From positions 1-54,181 of the forward strand of contig NZ_QWEO01000017.1 in NCBI RefSeq assembly GCF_009936035.1: a stretch of DNA of 54,181 bases. The letters are read 5' to 3'. The DNA comes from Neglectibacter sp. X58 (GTDB taxonomy: Bacteria > Bacillota > Clostridia > Oscillospirales > Acutalibacteraceae). Made by a program: the position numbers and the translations under genes. The notes below the pieces were generated by a model. That model had not been told where the DNA came from and made no database searches. It saw nothing but the letters and a program-made list of their open reading frames with translations. Positions 8,351 through 16,117 of the stretch are shown here, in pieces; the stretch's first letter is position 1; each line of letters opens with the position of its first letter.

Positions 8351-9622
8351 TTACAGCCGCACCAGCCCGGCCTCCAGCATCTCCTGGGCCGCTAGCAGCA
8401 TTCCCAACTGCCCGCTGTGATAGTTCAGCCCCCCCTGCATCCAGGCGGCGTAAGGCTCCCGCAGGGGCGCGTCGGCGGAAAGTTCGATGGAGGATCCAAG
8501 GGTGAAGGCCCCTGCCGCCATAATCACCTGGCTGTCATACCCAGGCATGTCGCTGGGCTCCGGCACCACAAAGGAATCTACAGGCGCGCCCTTCTGCACG
8601 CCCTGGCAGAAAGCGATAAGGTTTTCCGGGGTTTCCAGCCGCACCACCTGGATAATGTCCGCCCGCTTTTCCTCTGGCGCAGGGGTAACGCCAAAGCCCA
8701 AAAGGGAAAACAGGGCTGAGGCAAAAGCAGCCGTTTTCAGGGCTTCCCCCGTCACATGGGGGGCATGGAAAGCGCCCATGAAAAGCTCCCGGCTGTGGCC
8801 CAGGGTGCAGCCGATTTCCCGGCCTGTGCCCGGTGTGGTCAGGCGGTAAGCGCACAGCTCTATCAGGTCATGCCGGCCTGCGATATATCCCCCTGTAGGG
8901 GCCATGCCGCCGCCGGGATTTTTAATCAGGGAGCCTGCCATAATATCTGCGCCCACAGACACCGGCTCTGCCTTTTCCACAAATTCGCCGTAGCAGTTGT
9001 CTACCATCACAATGCAGTCGGGAGCCTTCCGCTTGGCAATCTCCGCTATGCGCCCAATTTCCGCAACAGAGAGGGAGGGCCGCAGGCTGTATCCCCGGGA
9101 GCGCTGGATGTACACCATCCTGTACGCCGGGGAAATCTGTTCCTCCATGGCGGCATAGTCCGGCCTGCCGTCTGGCAGCAGATCCAACTGCTCATAGCCA
9201 ATGCCATATTCCGTCATGCAGCCAGGTTTTTCCCTGCCGGGCAGGCCGATAACCCCCTGGATGGTGTCATAAGGGGTGCCCGTCACGCACAGCATCTTGT
9301 CCCCGGGCCGCAAAAGCCCAAAAAGGGCCACAGTCAGGGTATGGGTGCCGCTGACGAAGTTCCACCGCACCAAGGCGTCCTCCGCCCCCAGGGCATAAGC
9401 ATACACCTGGTCCAGCACGTCCCGGCCCGCGTCGTCATAGCCATAGCCTGTGCTGCCGAACAGGTGCCGCTCGCTGACCCTGGCCCGGTTGAAGGCCGCC
9501 AGCATTTTCTGCTGGTTATACCGCTGGTTTTCTTCAATCTTCCCAAAGGCGGGGCAGCACAGGGCCTCCGCCTTATCCGACAGCGCCAGCAGCCTTTCAT
9601 CTATGTTAAAATATGGAAACAT
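8351..9622 (-). CDS. PLP-dependent enzyme, methionine gamma-lyase/aluminium-resistance family
   Basis: 423 residues. It matches the Met_gamma_lyase (PF06838, YnbB-like) family: the PLP lysine lies in GSLIKNPGGGMAPTGGY, the Asp that holds the pyridine ring in MVDNCYGEF, and the glycine-rich phosphate cup near NFVSGTHTL. Relatives are described as carbon-sulfur lyases or 'aluminium resistance' proteins, but most are untested. The ATG at 9622 (MFPYFNID) follows AAGGAGGACAGGC; an upstream in-frame start at 9775 lies deep inside the preceding gene and is rejected. It overlaps the end of the acetyltransferase gene by 17 nt, which implies translational coupling. Confidence 0.88.
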   Translation of the reverse strand: MFPYFNIDERLLALSDKAEALCCPAFGKIEENQRYNQQKMLAAFNRARVSERHLFGSTGYGYDDAGRDVLDQVYAYALGAEDALVRWNFVSGTHTLTVALFGLLRPGDKMLCVTGTPYDTIQGVIGLPGREKPGCMTEYGIGYEQLDLLPDGRPDYAAMEEQISPAYRMVYIQRSRGYSLRPSLSVAEIGRIAEIAKRKAPDCIVMVDNCYGEFVEKAEPVSVGADIMAGSLIKNPGGGMAPTGGYIAGRHDLIELCAYRLTTPGTGREIGCTLGHSRELFMGAFHAPHVTGEALKTAAFASALFSLLGFGVTPAPEEKRADIIQVVRLETPENLIAFCQGVQKGAPVDSFVVPEPSDMPGYDSQVIMAAGAFTLGSSIELSADAPLREPYAAWMQGGLNYHSGQLGMLLAAQEMLEAGLVRL

Positions 9623-10364
9623 GCCTGTCCTCCTTCCAAGCCGTATATATCCAGTTGTCCTCATGGACATACTGGTGCTTCCGGTAAAAAGGCCCGTTTT
9701 TGTCCTGTTCCCGGAATATGTACAAGGTTTTTCCCGGCAGGCAGGCCTCTGCTTTTTCCAGAAGCCTGCTGCCAATACCCTGGCCCCGCAGGCTTTCTTC
9801 CACTGCCAAAGCCGAAAGCACCGCGCCCCTGCGGCTGATGGCGGACACTACCGCGCAGCCTGCCAAGGCCCTGTCCTGGTACTCTGTCAGTGCCAGGGCC
9901 GTACCCCGGCGCAGCTTCAGGGATAGATCCAGATAAAACGGCTCAAAGTCCCCGGCCATGCCGCAGGCTTCCAGAAGGCCGTATATGTCCCGGATAGGTG
10001 CTTCCCCTAAGGGAAGCGCTGGTTCGCTGCCGGAAGGCAGCACCTTTTTCAGCACCTCCCCCTGCAAAGCGTGGGAAAGCCCCAGGGCCTTGGCAGCGGC
10101 TTCCGGCGCGATAACAGCCTCCGAGCCGATTGCCTGTAAAAACTCCCTTGCCTCTGTCTTGTCTCCAATTTCCCCGCAGACAATCAGAAGGCCGTCCACC
10201 AGGCAGTAGGCACAGCCGTTTTTCTCCTCCAGCCAAAAGCAGGCAAAGCCTTTGTCAAAGCCATAAGACCGGATAAGCGCCGCCATTTTACAGCCGAAGG
10301 CTGTCTCTTCGCACAGCCGGGAAAGCCTGCGCTTGTCCTCCTCTTTTTCCACAAACCGGATCAA
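9606..10364 (-). CDS. GNAT family N-acetyltransferase
   Basis: 252 residues. The C-terminal half is a GNAT domain with the acetyl-CoA loop ESLRGQGIGSRLLEKAE and the final FYRKHQYVHEDNWIYT segment. The N-terminal 120 residues are a separate alpha/beta region (a second, degenerate GNAT-like lobe is possible). The TTG start at 10364 is preceded by GGGGGGAGCAGG. It overlaps the PLP enzyme gene by 17 nt, so the two are co-expressed. Substrate unknown. Confidence 0.8.
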   Translation of the reverse strand: MIRFVEKEEDKRRLSRLCEETAFGCKMAALIRSYGFDKGFACFWLEEKNGCAYCLVDGLLIVCGEIGDKTEAREFLQAIGSEAVIAPEAAAKALGLSHALQGEVLKKVLPSGSEPALPLGEAPIRDIYGLLEACGMAGDFEPFYLDLSLKLRRGTALALTEYQDRALAGCAVVSAISRRGAVLSALAVEESLRGQGIGSRLLEKAEACLPGKTLYIFREQDKNGPFYRKHQYVHEDNWIYTAWKEDRHVSIF

Positions 10365-10384
10365 CCTGCTCCCCCCTCACACAG

Positions 10385-10413
10385 AAAAAGCGCCCCGCAG
10401 GGCCGCGGGGCAC
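10385..10413 (-). terminator. Intrinsic terminator of secG
   Basis: Minus-strand hairpin GTGCCCCGC / GCGGGGCGC around a 6-nt loop (10390-10413), followed by TTTTT (10389-10385). It lies about 40 nt after the secG stop and just upstream of the acetyltransferase start. Confidence 0.85.
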
Positions 10414-10453
10414 CAAAATCTTCAAACTGCCGGGCCTGTACGCATCCAGGCTG

Positions 10454-10702
10454 TTACTTGGTGAAATACATCACCGCATTGACAATAATCACAAAGGCAA
10501 AGAAGCCCACAGCGATGAACTTCGTCCACCGCGCCAGGAAAGCGTCTACGCTCCGTGCCTTGTGCTTGGCTAAAAAGGTGTCGGCAGCGCCTGTAACCAC
10601 GCCCACATTTTTCTGGTTGCCCTCCTGCAGCAAAACCACCAGGATAATGGCAATGGAAAAGAGCAGCAGCACAATACCGAAAATAATTTCCACAACGCTC
10701 AT
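10454..10702 (-). CDS. secG: Protein translocase subunit SecG
   Basis: 82 residues, two membrane helices (about 5-24 and 60-80) separated by the SecG signature LLQEGNQKNVGVVTGAADTFL. SecG joins SecYE in the membrane channel for secreted proteins. The ATG follows an AGGGGGAG site. It is monocistronic, with promoter at 10803-10831 and terminator at 10385-10413. A longer minus-strand frame (11072-10422) that runs through this gene in another phase is a shadow. Confidence 0.95.
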   Translation of the reverse strand: MSVVEIIFGIVLLLFSIAIILVVLLQEGNQKNVGVVTGAADTFLAKHKARSVDAFLARWTKFIAVGFFAFVIIVNAVMYFTK

Positions 10703-10802
10703 TTGGTTCTCCCCCTATAAAGGTATTTTTTGCAGCCCCGGCCCACAAGATGTGGGTGGTTTTTCCCGGAAGCCAAAACTCTGTCGCAAAATAGCATAAG
10801 AT

Positions 10803-10831
10803 ATCATACCACAGCCCGGCCTGATTTGCAA
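10803..10831 (-). promoter_or_regulatory. Predicted sigma-A promoter of secG
   Basis: Minus strand: TTGCAA (10831-10826), a 17-nt spacer, TATGAT (10808-10803). The leader to the secG ATG would be about 90 nt. Confidence 0.65.
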
Positions 10832-11117
10832 GGGAAAGGGGCGCTTTTTTAGAAATTTTTTCTTCCTGCATAATTTCTCCCCGCCTGGGCCACAATATGA
10901 CCAAGCAGCCGGCAGCGTTTGCGTGCCGGCAAAGAAGCGGGTCGTCCAAAAGGACCGGAGCCTCTGGGGGCTTTCGAGGAATCCGCCCCTTTGCAGGCTC
11001 CGGCTGCTCGCCCTCTGGCTCCTCAGCGCCGGCAGCTTTGGAGACCAGGGGGCCGATTTTTTTTGCGGGCAAAATTTTTGCAGGTACATGTCGGCGTTTG
11101 AACCCGCGCCCAGCCCC
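10832..11117. other. Gap downstream of mreB with nothing recognisable
   Basis: Together with the secG leader this is a 415-bp gene-free stretch. It is GC-rich with several short overlapping frames on both strands, none with a plausible ribosome site. No clear terminator hairpin with a T-run follows the mreB stop. Confidence 0.5.
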
Positions 11118-12143
11118 TTACCCGTAGGACACCAGGGGGTTCATCTTGCCGTGGCTGCGCCCGTCCATCTTGTCAATGTATTTGATGGCCCGCCCTGCCC
11201 CCAGCACCACGCAGTTTTCCGGGTTGTCAAAGGTGACCACCGGGATTTTCGTCTTTTTGGAAAGCAGGGTGGAAAGGCCGTAGAGGTTAGCGGAACCTCC
11301 TGTAAGATAGATGCCGTCTGTAAAGATATCTGCCAGCAGCTCTGGCGGCGTTTCCTCCAAGGTAGCCTGCACTGTGCGGACAATGGAAATGGCAGGCTCT
11401 ATAAGGGCTTCAATCATCTCGTCCGAGTTCATAATGGTGGTTTCCGGCAAGCCGTTCATGGCATTGCGGCCTTTGAGCACAAAGGTTTCCAGCCTTTTCC
11501 GGGGATAGGCGCAGCCAATAGCCCGTTTGGCCCCCTCTGCCATGCGATCCCCGATTACCAGATTGAACTTCCGGCGGACATATTTCACAATGGCGTCGTT
11601 GAAATCGTCTCCGGCAATGTGGGTGGAGTTTGCAATGGCGATGCCGTTTAAGGAGATAACCGCCATGTCTGTGGTGCCTTCCCCGATGTCCACGATCATG
11701 GTACCATGGGGGGCGGCAATGTCCACCCCCGCCCCGATAGCCGCCGCCACAGGCTCTTCGATCAGGCACACCTTGCGCACGCCGGCCGCGCCAATGGCGT
11801 CTACCACCGCCCGCTTTTCCACCTCGGTTACCCCGCAGGGGACGCTGACTACCACCCGGGGCATAAAGACCCGGCTGCTGCCCAGGCGCTTTAAATAATA
11901 GGTGATCAGGTGCTCTGCCAGGGAGAAATCGGAAATAACGCCGTTGCACAGGGGACGGGAGACAACAATGCGGTCTGAGGTGCGGCCCAGCATTTTATAT
12001 GCCTCTGTGCCGATGGCAATGACTTCATCGGTGAGGGTATCCACGGCAATAATGGAAGGCTCGCTGAGCACAATGCCCTTGCCGTCTAAGTAAACCTTGA
12101 AATTAGAGGTGCCCAGATCGATGGCGATATCGGTTCCTATCAT
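11118..12143 (-). CDS. mreB: Rod-shape determining actin-like protein, MreB/Mbl family
   Basis: 341 residues with the actin-fold ATP motifs: phosphate 1 (IDLGTSNFKVYLDGKG), phosphate 2 (VDIGEGTTDMAVIS) and the adenosine motif (YLTGGSANLYGL). It forms membrane-associated filaments that guide lateral wall synthesis. The usual mreC/mreD partners are absent, which fits the stand-alone Mbl/MreBH-type copies of Firmicutes, so the exact paralogue is unsettled. Start ATG 12143 (MIGTDIAIDLGT). A good promoter lies 160 nt upstream. Confidence 0.92.
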   Translation of the reverse strand: MIGTDIAIDLGTSNFKVYLDGKGIVLSEPSIIAVDTLTDEVIAIGTEAYKMLGRTSDRIVVSRPLCNGVISDFSLAEHLITYYLKRLGSSRVFMPRVVVSVPCGVTEVEKRAVVDAIGAAGVRKVCLIEEPVAAAIGAGVDIAAPHGTMIVDIGEGTTDMAVISLNGIAIANSTHIAGDDFNDAIVKYVRRKFNLVIGDRMAEGAKRAIGCAYPRKRLETFVLKGRNAMNGLPETTIMNSDEMIEALIEPAISIVRTVQATLEETPPELLADIFTDGIYLTGGSANLYGLSTLLSKKTKIPVVTFDNPENCVVLGAGRAIKYIDKMDGRSHGKMNPLVSYG

Positions 12144-12302
12144 ACTTCATTCTCATCCTTACTCTTCATTCGGGGGCGCCCCGCTGGAAAGCTTTATTAT
12201 GTATTTCCCTGCCCCGCAGGCTGGAAAATGCATGGACAATTTTTCTCCGGTTCGGGGCGGCCCATTCCATTTGCACAATTTGCCTGTACTTATACAACAT
12301 AT

Positions 12303-12331
12303 AGTATACACCAAAGTTCCCGCTTTTTCAA
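12303..12331 (-). promoter_or_regulatory. Predicted sigma-A promoter of mreB
   Basis: Minus strand: TTGAAA (12331-12326), 17-nt spacer, TATACT (12308-12303). Start near 12295, leader about 150 nt. It is one of the best matches in the window. Confidence 0.75.
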
Positions 12332-12471
12332 CAAGAATCTTTTGGCGGGATGTTCAGGGCCGGCTTTCCCGTTATTAAGCTTTTTCAGGGAAAGAGACGC
12401 GGCACTTTTTGAAGCTGCAGCGCTTGTTTTGGAGATGCCACTTGATATAAATAAAAACAACAAAAAATCTC

Positions 12472-12500
12472 TTGCCAAAAAGCGGAAAACCATGTAAAAT
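12472..12500 (+). promoter_or_regulatory. Predicted sigma-A promoter of the Gfo/Idh oxidoreductase
   Basis: TTGCCA (12472-12477), 17-nt spacer, TAAAAT (12495-12500). It is divergent from the mreB promoter within the same 433-bp gap, which otherwise holds nothing I recognise. Confidence 0.6.
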
Positions 12501-12576
12501 GAGAACAAGCATCCAGATGCCATGTGCGGTGCCCGGATGTTGGGCAGTATACATAAATTAAAGGGAGGTTTTTCAT

Positions 12577-13701
12577 ATGATAGACGGGAAGGTTGCTGTA
12601 GCTGTTGTGGGCTGCGGCGGTATGGGCGGCGGCCATGCTGTGGCCATTTCCACTGGCAGCGGGCAGGCCCTTTGGATGACAGACGGCTCTAAAGGCCGGG
12701 AACTGGCCCCTGGCGATACAGATCTGAAAACCAAAATGGTGCTGGCAGGCACCTATGACGTAAAGGAAGAGCGCCAGGAGTGGGCCAGAAACCAGGGCTT
12801 CCATACGTATGACAGCTTCGAGCAGATTTTGGAGGATCCCCAGGTGGACGTGGTGCTGGTAGCCACACCGAATGACAGCCACAAGGATCTGTCCATCCGG
12901 GCTATGCAGGCAGGCAAAAACGTGCTGTGTGAAAAGCCCGTTATGATGAACAGCAAGGATCTGGAGGATGTGCTGGAGGTTGCCAAGGAGACTGGCAAGG
13001 TGTTTTATCCCCGGCAGAACCGCCGCTGGGACAAGGACTACCTGATTATGAAAAAGCTTTATGAGGAAAAGGCCTTGGGGGATATTTTCCACATCGAAAG
13101 CCGTTACCATGGCTCCCGGGGCATTCCCGGCGACTGGCGGGGCGTGAAGGCCCAGGGCGGCGGCATGATGTTTGACTGGGGCGTACACCTGCTGGATCGC
13201 CTAGTGATGATGATCCCGGAGAAAATCAAGACTGTATACGCCAAAATGACCCACGTCACCAATGACGAGGTAGACGATGGCTTCATCATGCAGATGACCT
13301 TTGAAAGCGGCTTGACTGCCACTGTGGAAGTGGGTACCTGCAACTTCATCACCCTGCCTCACTGGTATCTCTGCGGCACCAAGGGAACAGCGGAAATCAA
13401 GGATTTCCGGGATCCGGGCCACATGGTTATCCTGCGGAGCTGGGAGGACAAGGATGCCACGCCTATCCTCATGGGCGAGGGCCTTTCCAAAACCATGGCT
13501 CCCCGGAACGAGGACACCATGGACGATCTGCCCTTGCCAGACATCACCTATGATCGCAACCAGCTTTATTCCAATGTGTGCGACGTGGTGCAGGGCAAGG
13601 CCGAGCAGATTGTGAAAAACGAGGAAGCCCTCCGCATTCTGCGCCTGATGGAAGCGGCGCTGGAGTCTGACGCAAAGGGCGTTGCCGTACAGTTTGAATA
13701 A
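12577..13701 (+). CDS. Gfo/Idh/MocA family NAD(P)-dependent oxidoreductase
   Basis: 374 residues. The N-terminal Rossmann fold starts VAVAVVGCGGMGGGHA and carries the family EKP motif (LCEKPVMMN). The C-terminal alpha/beta domain has the catalytic-type GVHLLDR region (FDWGVHLLD). Members oxidise or reduce hydroxyls of sugars and inositols; the substrate cannot be read from the sequence. The ATG follows AAAGGGAGG. It has its own promoter and terminator. Confidence 0.9.
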   Translation: MIDGKVAVAVVGCGGMGGGHAVAISTGSGQALWMTDGSKGRELAPGDTDLKTKMVLAGTYDVKEERQEWARNQGFHTYDSFEQILEDPQVDVVLVATPNDSHKDLSIRAMQAGKNVLCEKPVMMNSKDLEDVLEVAKETGKVFYPRQNRRWDKDYLIMKKLYEEKALGDIFHIESRYHGSRGIPGDWRGVKAQGGGMMFDWGVHLLDRLVMMIPEKIKTVYAKMTHVTNDEVDDGFIMQMTFESGLTATVEVGTCNFITLPHWYLCGTKGTAEIKDFRDPGHMVILRSWEDKDATPILMGEGLSKTMAPRNEDTMDDLPLPDITYDRNQLYSNVCDVVQGKAEQIVKNEEALRILRLMEAALESDAKGVAVQFE

Positions 13702-13717
13702 AATCTTTTGCTGCTCC

Positions 13718-13754
13718 AAAAGCCTCCGGGTTGTGACGAACCGGAGGCTTTTTT
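13718..13754 (+). terminator. Intrinsic terminator of the Gfo/Idh gene
   Basis: Hairpin AAAAGCCTCCGG (13718-13729) / CCGGAGGCTTTT (13741-13752), continuing as TTTTTT. Confidence 0.85.
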
Positions 13755-13812
13755 GCGCCTCTGCAGCTTGAGACAGGTAGACATAATTTTTGCGCATATT
13801 TCTCCATACTTC

Positions 13813-13841
13813 TTGACAGGCATATGAGAACCATGATACAC
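13813..13841 (+). promoter_or_regulatory. Predicted promoter of the secreted protein gene
   Basis: Perfect TTGACA (13813-13818), 17-nt spacer, ATACAC (13836-13841; TACACT with an 18-nt spacer is equally good). The leader to the GTG at 14010 is about 160 nt. Confidence 0.6.
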
Positions 13842-14009
13842 TAAATTTACAACATAGTGGGCAATTATTTATACAATAATTCCTTAAACCGAATCAAACG
13901 ACGCCTGTTAAAGGTGCCGGAAGCCGCCATTTTTTCTTTATGGAATCGTTTAACCCCACTGTACAAAATGTATGATGGAGACGGGATGATATGGAAGGAG
14001 GATTTATCT

Positions 14010-14711
14010 GTGAAAAAAGTATGTATGGCCTTGCTGGTAAGTGTATTCGCCGTTGTTTTTGCAGCAACAGCCTATGCTGCTGATACGCAGAAAGAGCAGG
14101 CATATGAGGCGGAAAGCGATAAGATTTATCAAGCCACTTCTCAACGCGTCCGTGCCTATCTGGCAGAGGAGGCAGGTGTTTCTAAAGAGCGGGCTGGCGC
14201 GGTGAAACTCAGAGGGGCACAGTGTCAGGAAATCGGCCGCGCCATTGACCAGATTATGCGGGAAGAGTATGAAAAGGCGGGCTGGACAGAGGTTATATCT
14301 GGCGCCAGAACTGCCCAGGAGGTATATGAAATTGTATCTCAGGATGTAGACGAGAGAGCGGTTAAACTGGCCTATATGGATTTAGATAATACGCCGGCTG
14401 AGCTGCACGACTATATCCTTTCTGCCCGCCGGGAAATTATCTACCGGTTTTCCTGGTCTGCCGACTACGTTGCAGGAGAGCTTGGCTATGGAAGCGCGGA
14501 AAATCCGGATGACCGCACCTTTGAGATTTCTCCCAGGTTCAGCGATCTGTTCCCCGGCTGGTATGAGCCAGAGCTGGAATTGGAACTGCCGGACTGGAAG
14601 GATGCGCCGAACCCTAGTGTGGATACTGCGGGAAAAGGGCCTCTGGCTGCTGCACTGGTTTCTTCGCTGTCTGAGTCAGCCAGGCTTCATCAGTGTTTGT
14701 ATAGAGGGTAA
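14010..14711 (+). CDS. Secreted protein of unknown function
   Basis: 233 residues with a classical signal peptide (VKKVCMALLVSVFAVVFAA, cleavage near TAYA-AD). The mature part is acidic and mostly helical (Glu/Lys/Arg-rich), with no cysteine-rich or repeat motifs that I recognise. GTG 14010 is preferred over the ATG at 13857 because GGAAGGAGG lies 8-10 nt upstream and the signal peptide begins exactly there. It has its own promoter and terminator and no functional neighbours. The function is not inferable. Confidence 0.7.
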   Translation: MKKVCMALLVSVFAVVFAATAYAADTQKEQAYEAESDKIYQATSQRVRAYLAEEAGVSKERAGAVKLRGAQCQEIGRAIDQIMREEYEKAGWTEVISGARTAQEVYEIVSQDVDERAVKLAYMDLDNTPAELHDYILSARREIIYRFSWSADYVAGELGYGSAENPDDRTFEISPRFSDLFPGWYEPELELELPDWKDAPNPSVDTAGKGPLAAALVSSLSESARLHQCLYRG

Positions 14712-14779
14712 ACTGCAATATGTATTTATAGGAAGCTGGCGGCTTCCAGAAATCTAACCTGTGCATTTCTGTACAGAAG

Positions 14780-14828
14780 GCCCTTGCTGCGGCAGCCCTT
14801 AAACGGGCGCTGCAGCAAGGGCTTTTTT
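14780..14828 (+). terminator. Intrinsic terminator of the secreted protein gene
   Basis: Long hairpin GCCCTTGCTGCGGCAGCCC / GGGCGCTGCAGCAAGGGC followed by TTTTTT (14823-14828). It occupies the first half of the 331-bp gap before the PHP gene; the rest of that gap holds only the promoter below. Confidence 0.88.
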
Positions 14829-14901
14829 ATAATACAGATTCTTTTTCTCCTACAGGCGATGCCGCTTAAAGCGACAGCCATGAATTGTGCGGTATTGCCT
14901 G

Positions 14902-14930
14902 TAGACAGCCCTCCTAAAACATGGTAGAAT
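14902..14930 (+). promoter_or_regulatory. Predicted promoter of the PHP-domain gene
   Basis: TAGACA (14902-14907), 17-nt spacer, TAGAAT (14925-14930). Leader about 105 nt. Confidence 0.5.
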
Positions 14931-15042
14931 AAGGCTGAAAAGACCATGGTCCGGCGGTTCTGAAAAGCGGAAAAAGTCTGCGGCGTGCCTGGGCCGGGGG
15001 AGAGAGGGACTACAATAATACGAAAGAAAAGAGGGAGACGCT

Positions 15043-16014
15043 ATGAAGCTGGAAGACAGAGTCCTGCTGCCGGAGGAGGGTTTTTACAAAGCGAACCTCC
15101 ATTGCCACACCACTATTTCCGATGGAGAACTGACGCCTGAGGAGATTAAGGCGGCCTATAAGGGCCAGGGGTATTCCATTGTGGCCTTCACAGACCACGA
15201 GCAGTATCGCTGGCACAAGGAGCTGGACGATGAAAACTTTCTGGCTCTGGCAGCTTATGAGACAGAGATGTGCGGCTTTGAAACCGGCCCTGGCTGCTGG
15301 CCGGATTTGAAAACCTATCACTTGAACCTGTTCGACACAGATCCCACGGAAAAGCAGGAGATAAAGGCCCAAAGCCTGCGCCCGCCCCGGCGGTATGGGG
15401 ATATGGCTTCCCTGAATGAGTACGTCGCCGCCATGAACGAGCTGGGGTTTTTAGTCTGCTATAACCATCCTTACTGGTCGCTGCAAACCTACGAGGACTA
15501 TAAGGATCTCCGGGGCCTATTTGCCATGGAGATTTATAATTACGGCTGCGAGCATGACGGGCTGTACGGATTCCATCCCCAGTCTTATGACGAGATGCTC
15601 CGCTCCGGGCAGAAGCTTTTTGCCCTGGCTACAGACGATAATCATGACCGCGTGCCCTTTACAAATCCGCTTAACGATTCCTTTGGGGGCTTTGTGATGA
15701 TAGCCGCTGAAAAGCTTACCTATAAAAGCGTAATCCGGGCGCTGCGGGCAGGACGGTTCTACTGGTCTATGGGGCCAGAGCTGAAAGGGGTTTCCATTCA
15801 GGACGGCGTGCTGCGGGTGAAAACCTCCCCTGTAGAAAAAATATTCGCCATCCAGAAGGGCCGGGACTGCTACAAGCAGTTAGCCCCCCGGGGTGAAACC
15901 ATTACAGACGCGGAGTTCCCCCTCACAGGCAAGGAAGGCTGGCTGCGTATAGAGGTGCGTGACGGAAAAGGCCTGTATGCAGGGACAAACGCCTATTTTG
16001 TAGAAGATCTGTAA
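15043..16014 (+). CDS. PHP-domain metal-dependent phosphoesterase
   Basis: 323 residues. The PHP metal ligands are clear: NLHCHTTISDG (HxH and D), FTDHE, the central YETEM, YNHPYW and ATDDNHD. Family members hydrolyse phosphoesters (histidinol phosphate, nucleotides, sugar phosphates). This stand-alone form with a short C-terminal beta domain is of the type usually annotated only as 'PHP domain protein'. The ATG follows AGAGGGAGACGCT. Monocistronic. Confidence 0.87.
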   Translation: MKLEDRVLLPEEGFYKANLHCHTTISDGELTPEEIKAAYKGQGYSIVAFTDHEQYRWHKELDDENFLALAAYETEMCGFETGPGCWPDLKTYHLNLFDTDPTEKQEIKAQSLRPPRRYGDMASLNEYVAAMNELGFLVCYNHPYWSLQTYEDYKDLRGLFAMEIYNYGCEHDGLYGFHPQSYDEMLRSGQKLFALATDDNHDRVPFTNPLNDSFGGFVMIAAEKLTYKSVIRALRAGRFYWSMGPELKGVSIQDGVLRVKTSPVEKIFAIQKGRDCYKQLAPRGETITDAEFPLTGKEGWLRIEVRDGKGLYAGTNAYFVEDL

Positions 16015-16050
16015 AGGCCTGCCCAGCGCCTTAGAAAGTCTGTAAAACGG

Positions 16051-16098
16051 AAAGGAACAGCGGCGTGCTGTAAAGCAGCACGCCGCTGTTCCTTTTTT
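16051..16098. terminator. Bidirectional intrinsic terminator between convergent genes
   Basis: A 17-bp perfect stem GGAACAGCGGCGTGCTG / CAGCACGCCGCTGTTCC around TAAAG, flanked by AAA and TTTTTT. It ends the PHP gene and, on the other strand, the SLH glycosidase gene. Confidence 0.88.
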
Positions 16099-16117
16099 AA
16101 TAAGCGCCTAAAGCCTG

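Noticed and set aside
10422-11072. Minus-strand frame of 216 codons running through secG
   Set aside because: It reads secG in the wrong phase, and its upper part overlaps the secG promoter; there is no homology that I can see.
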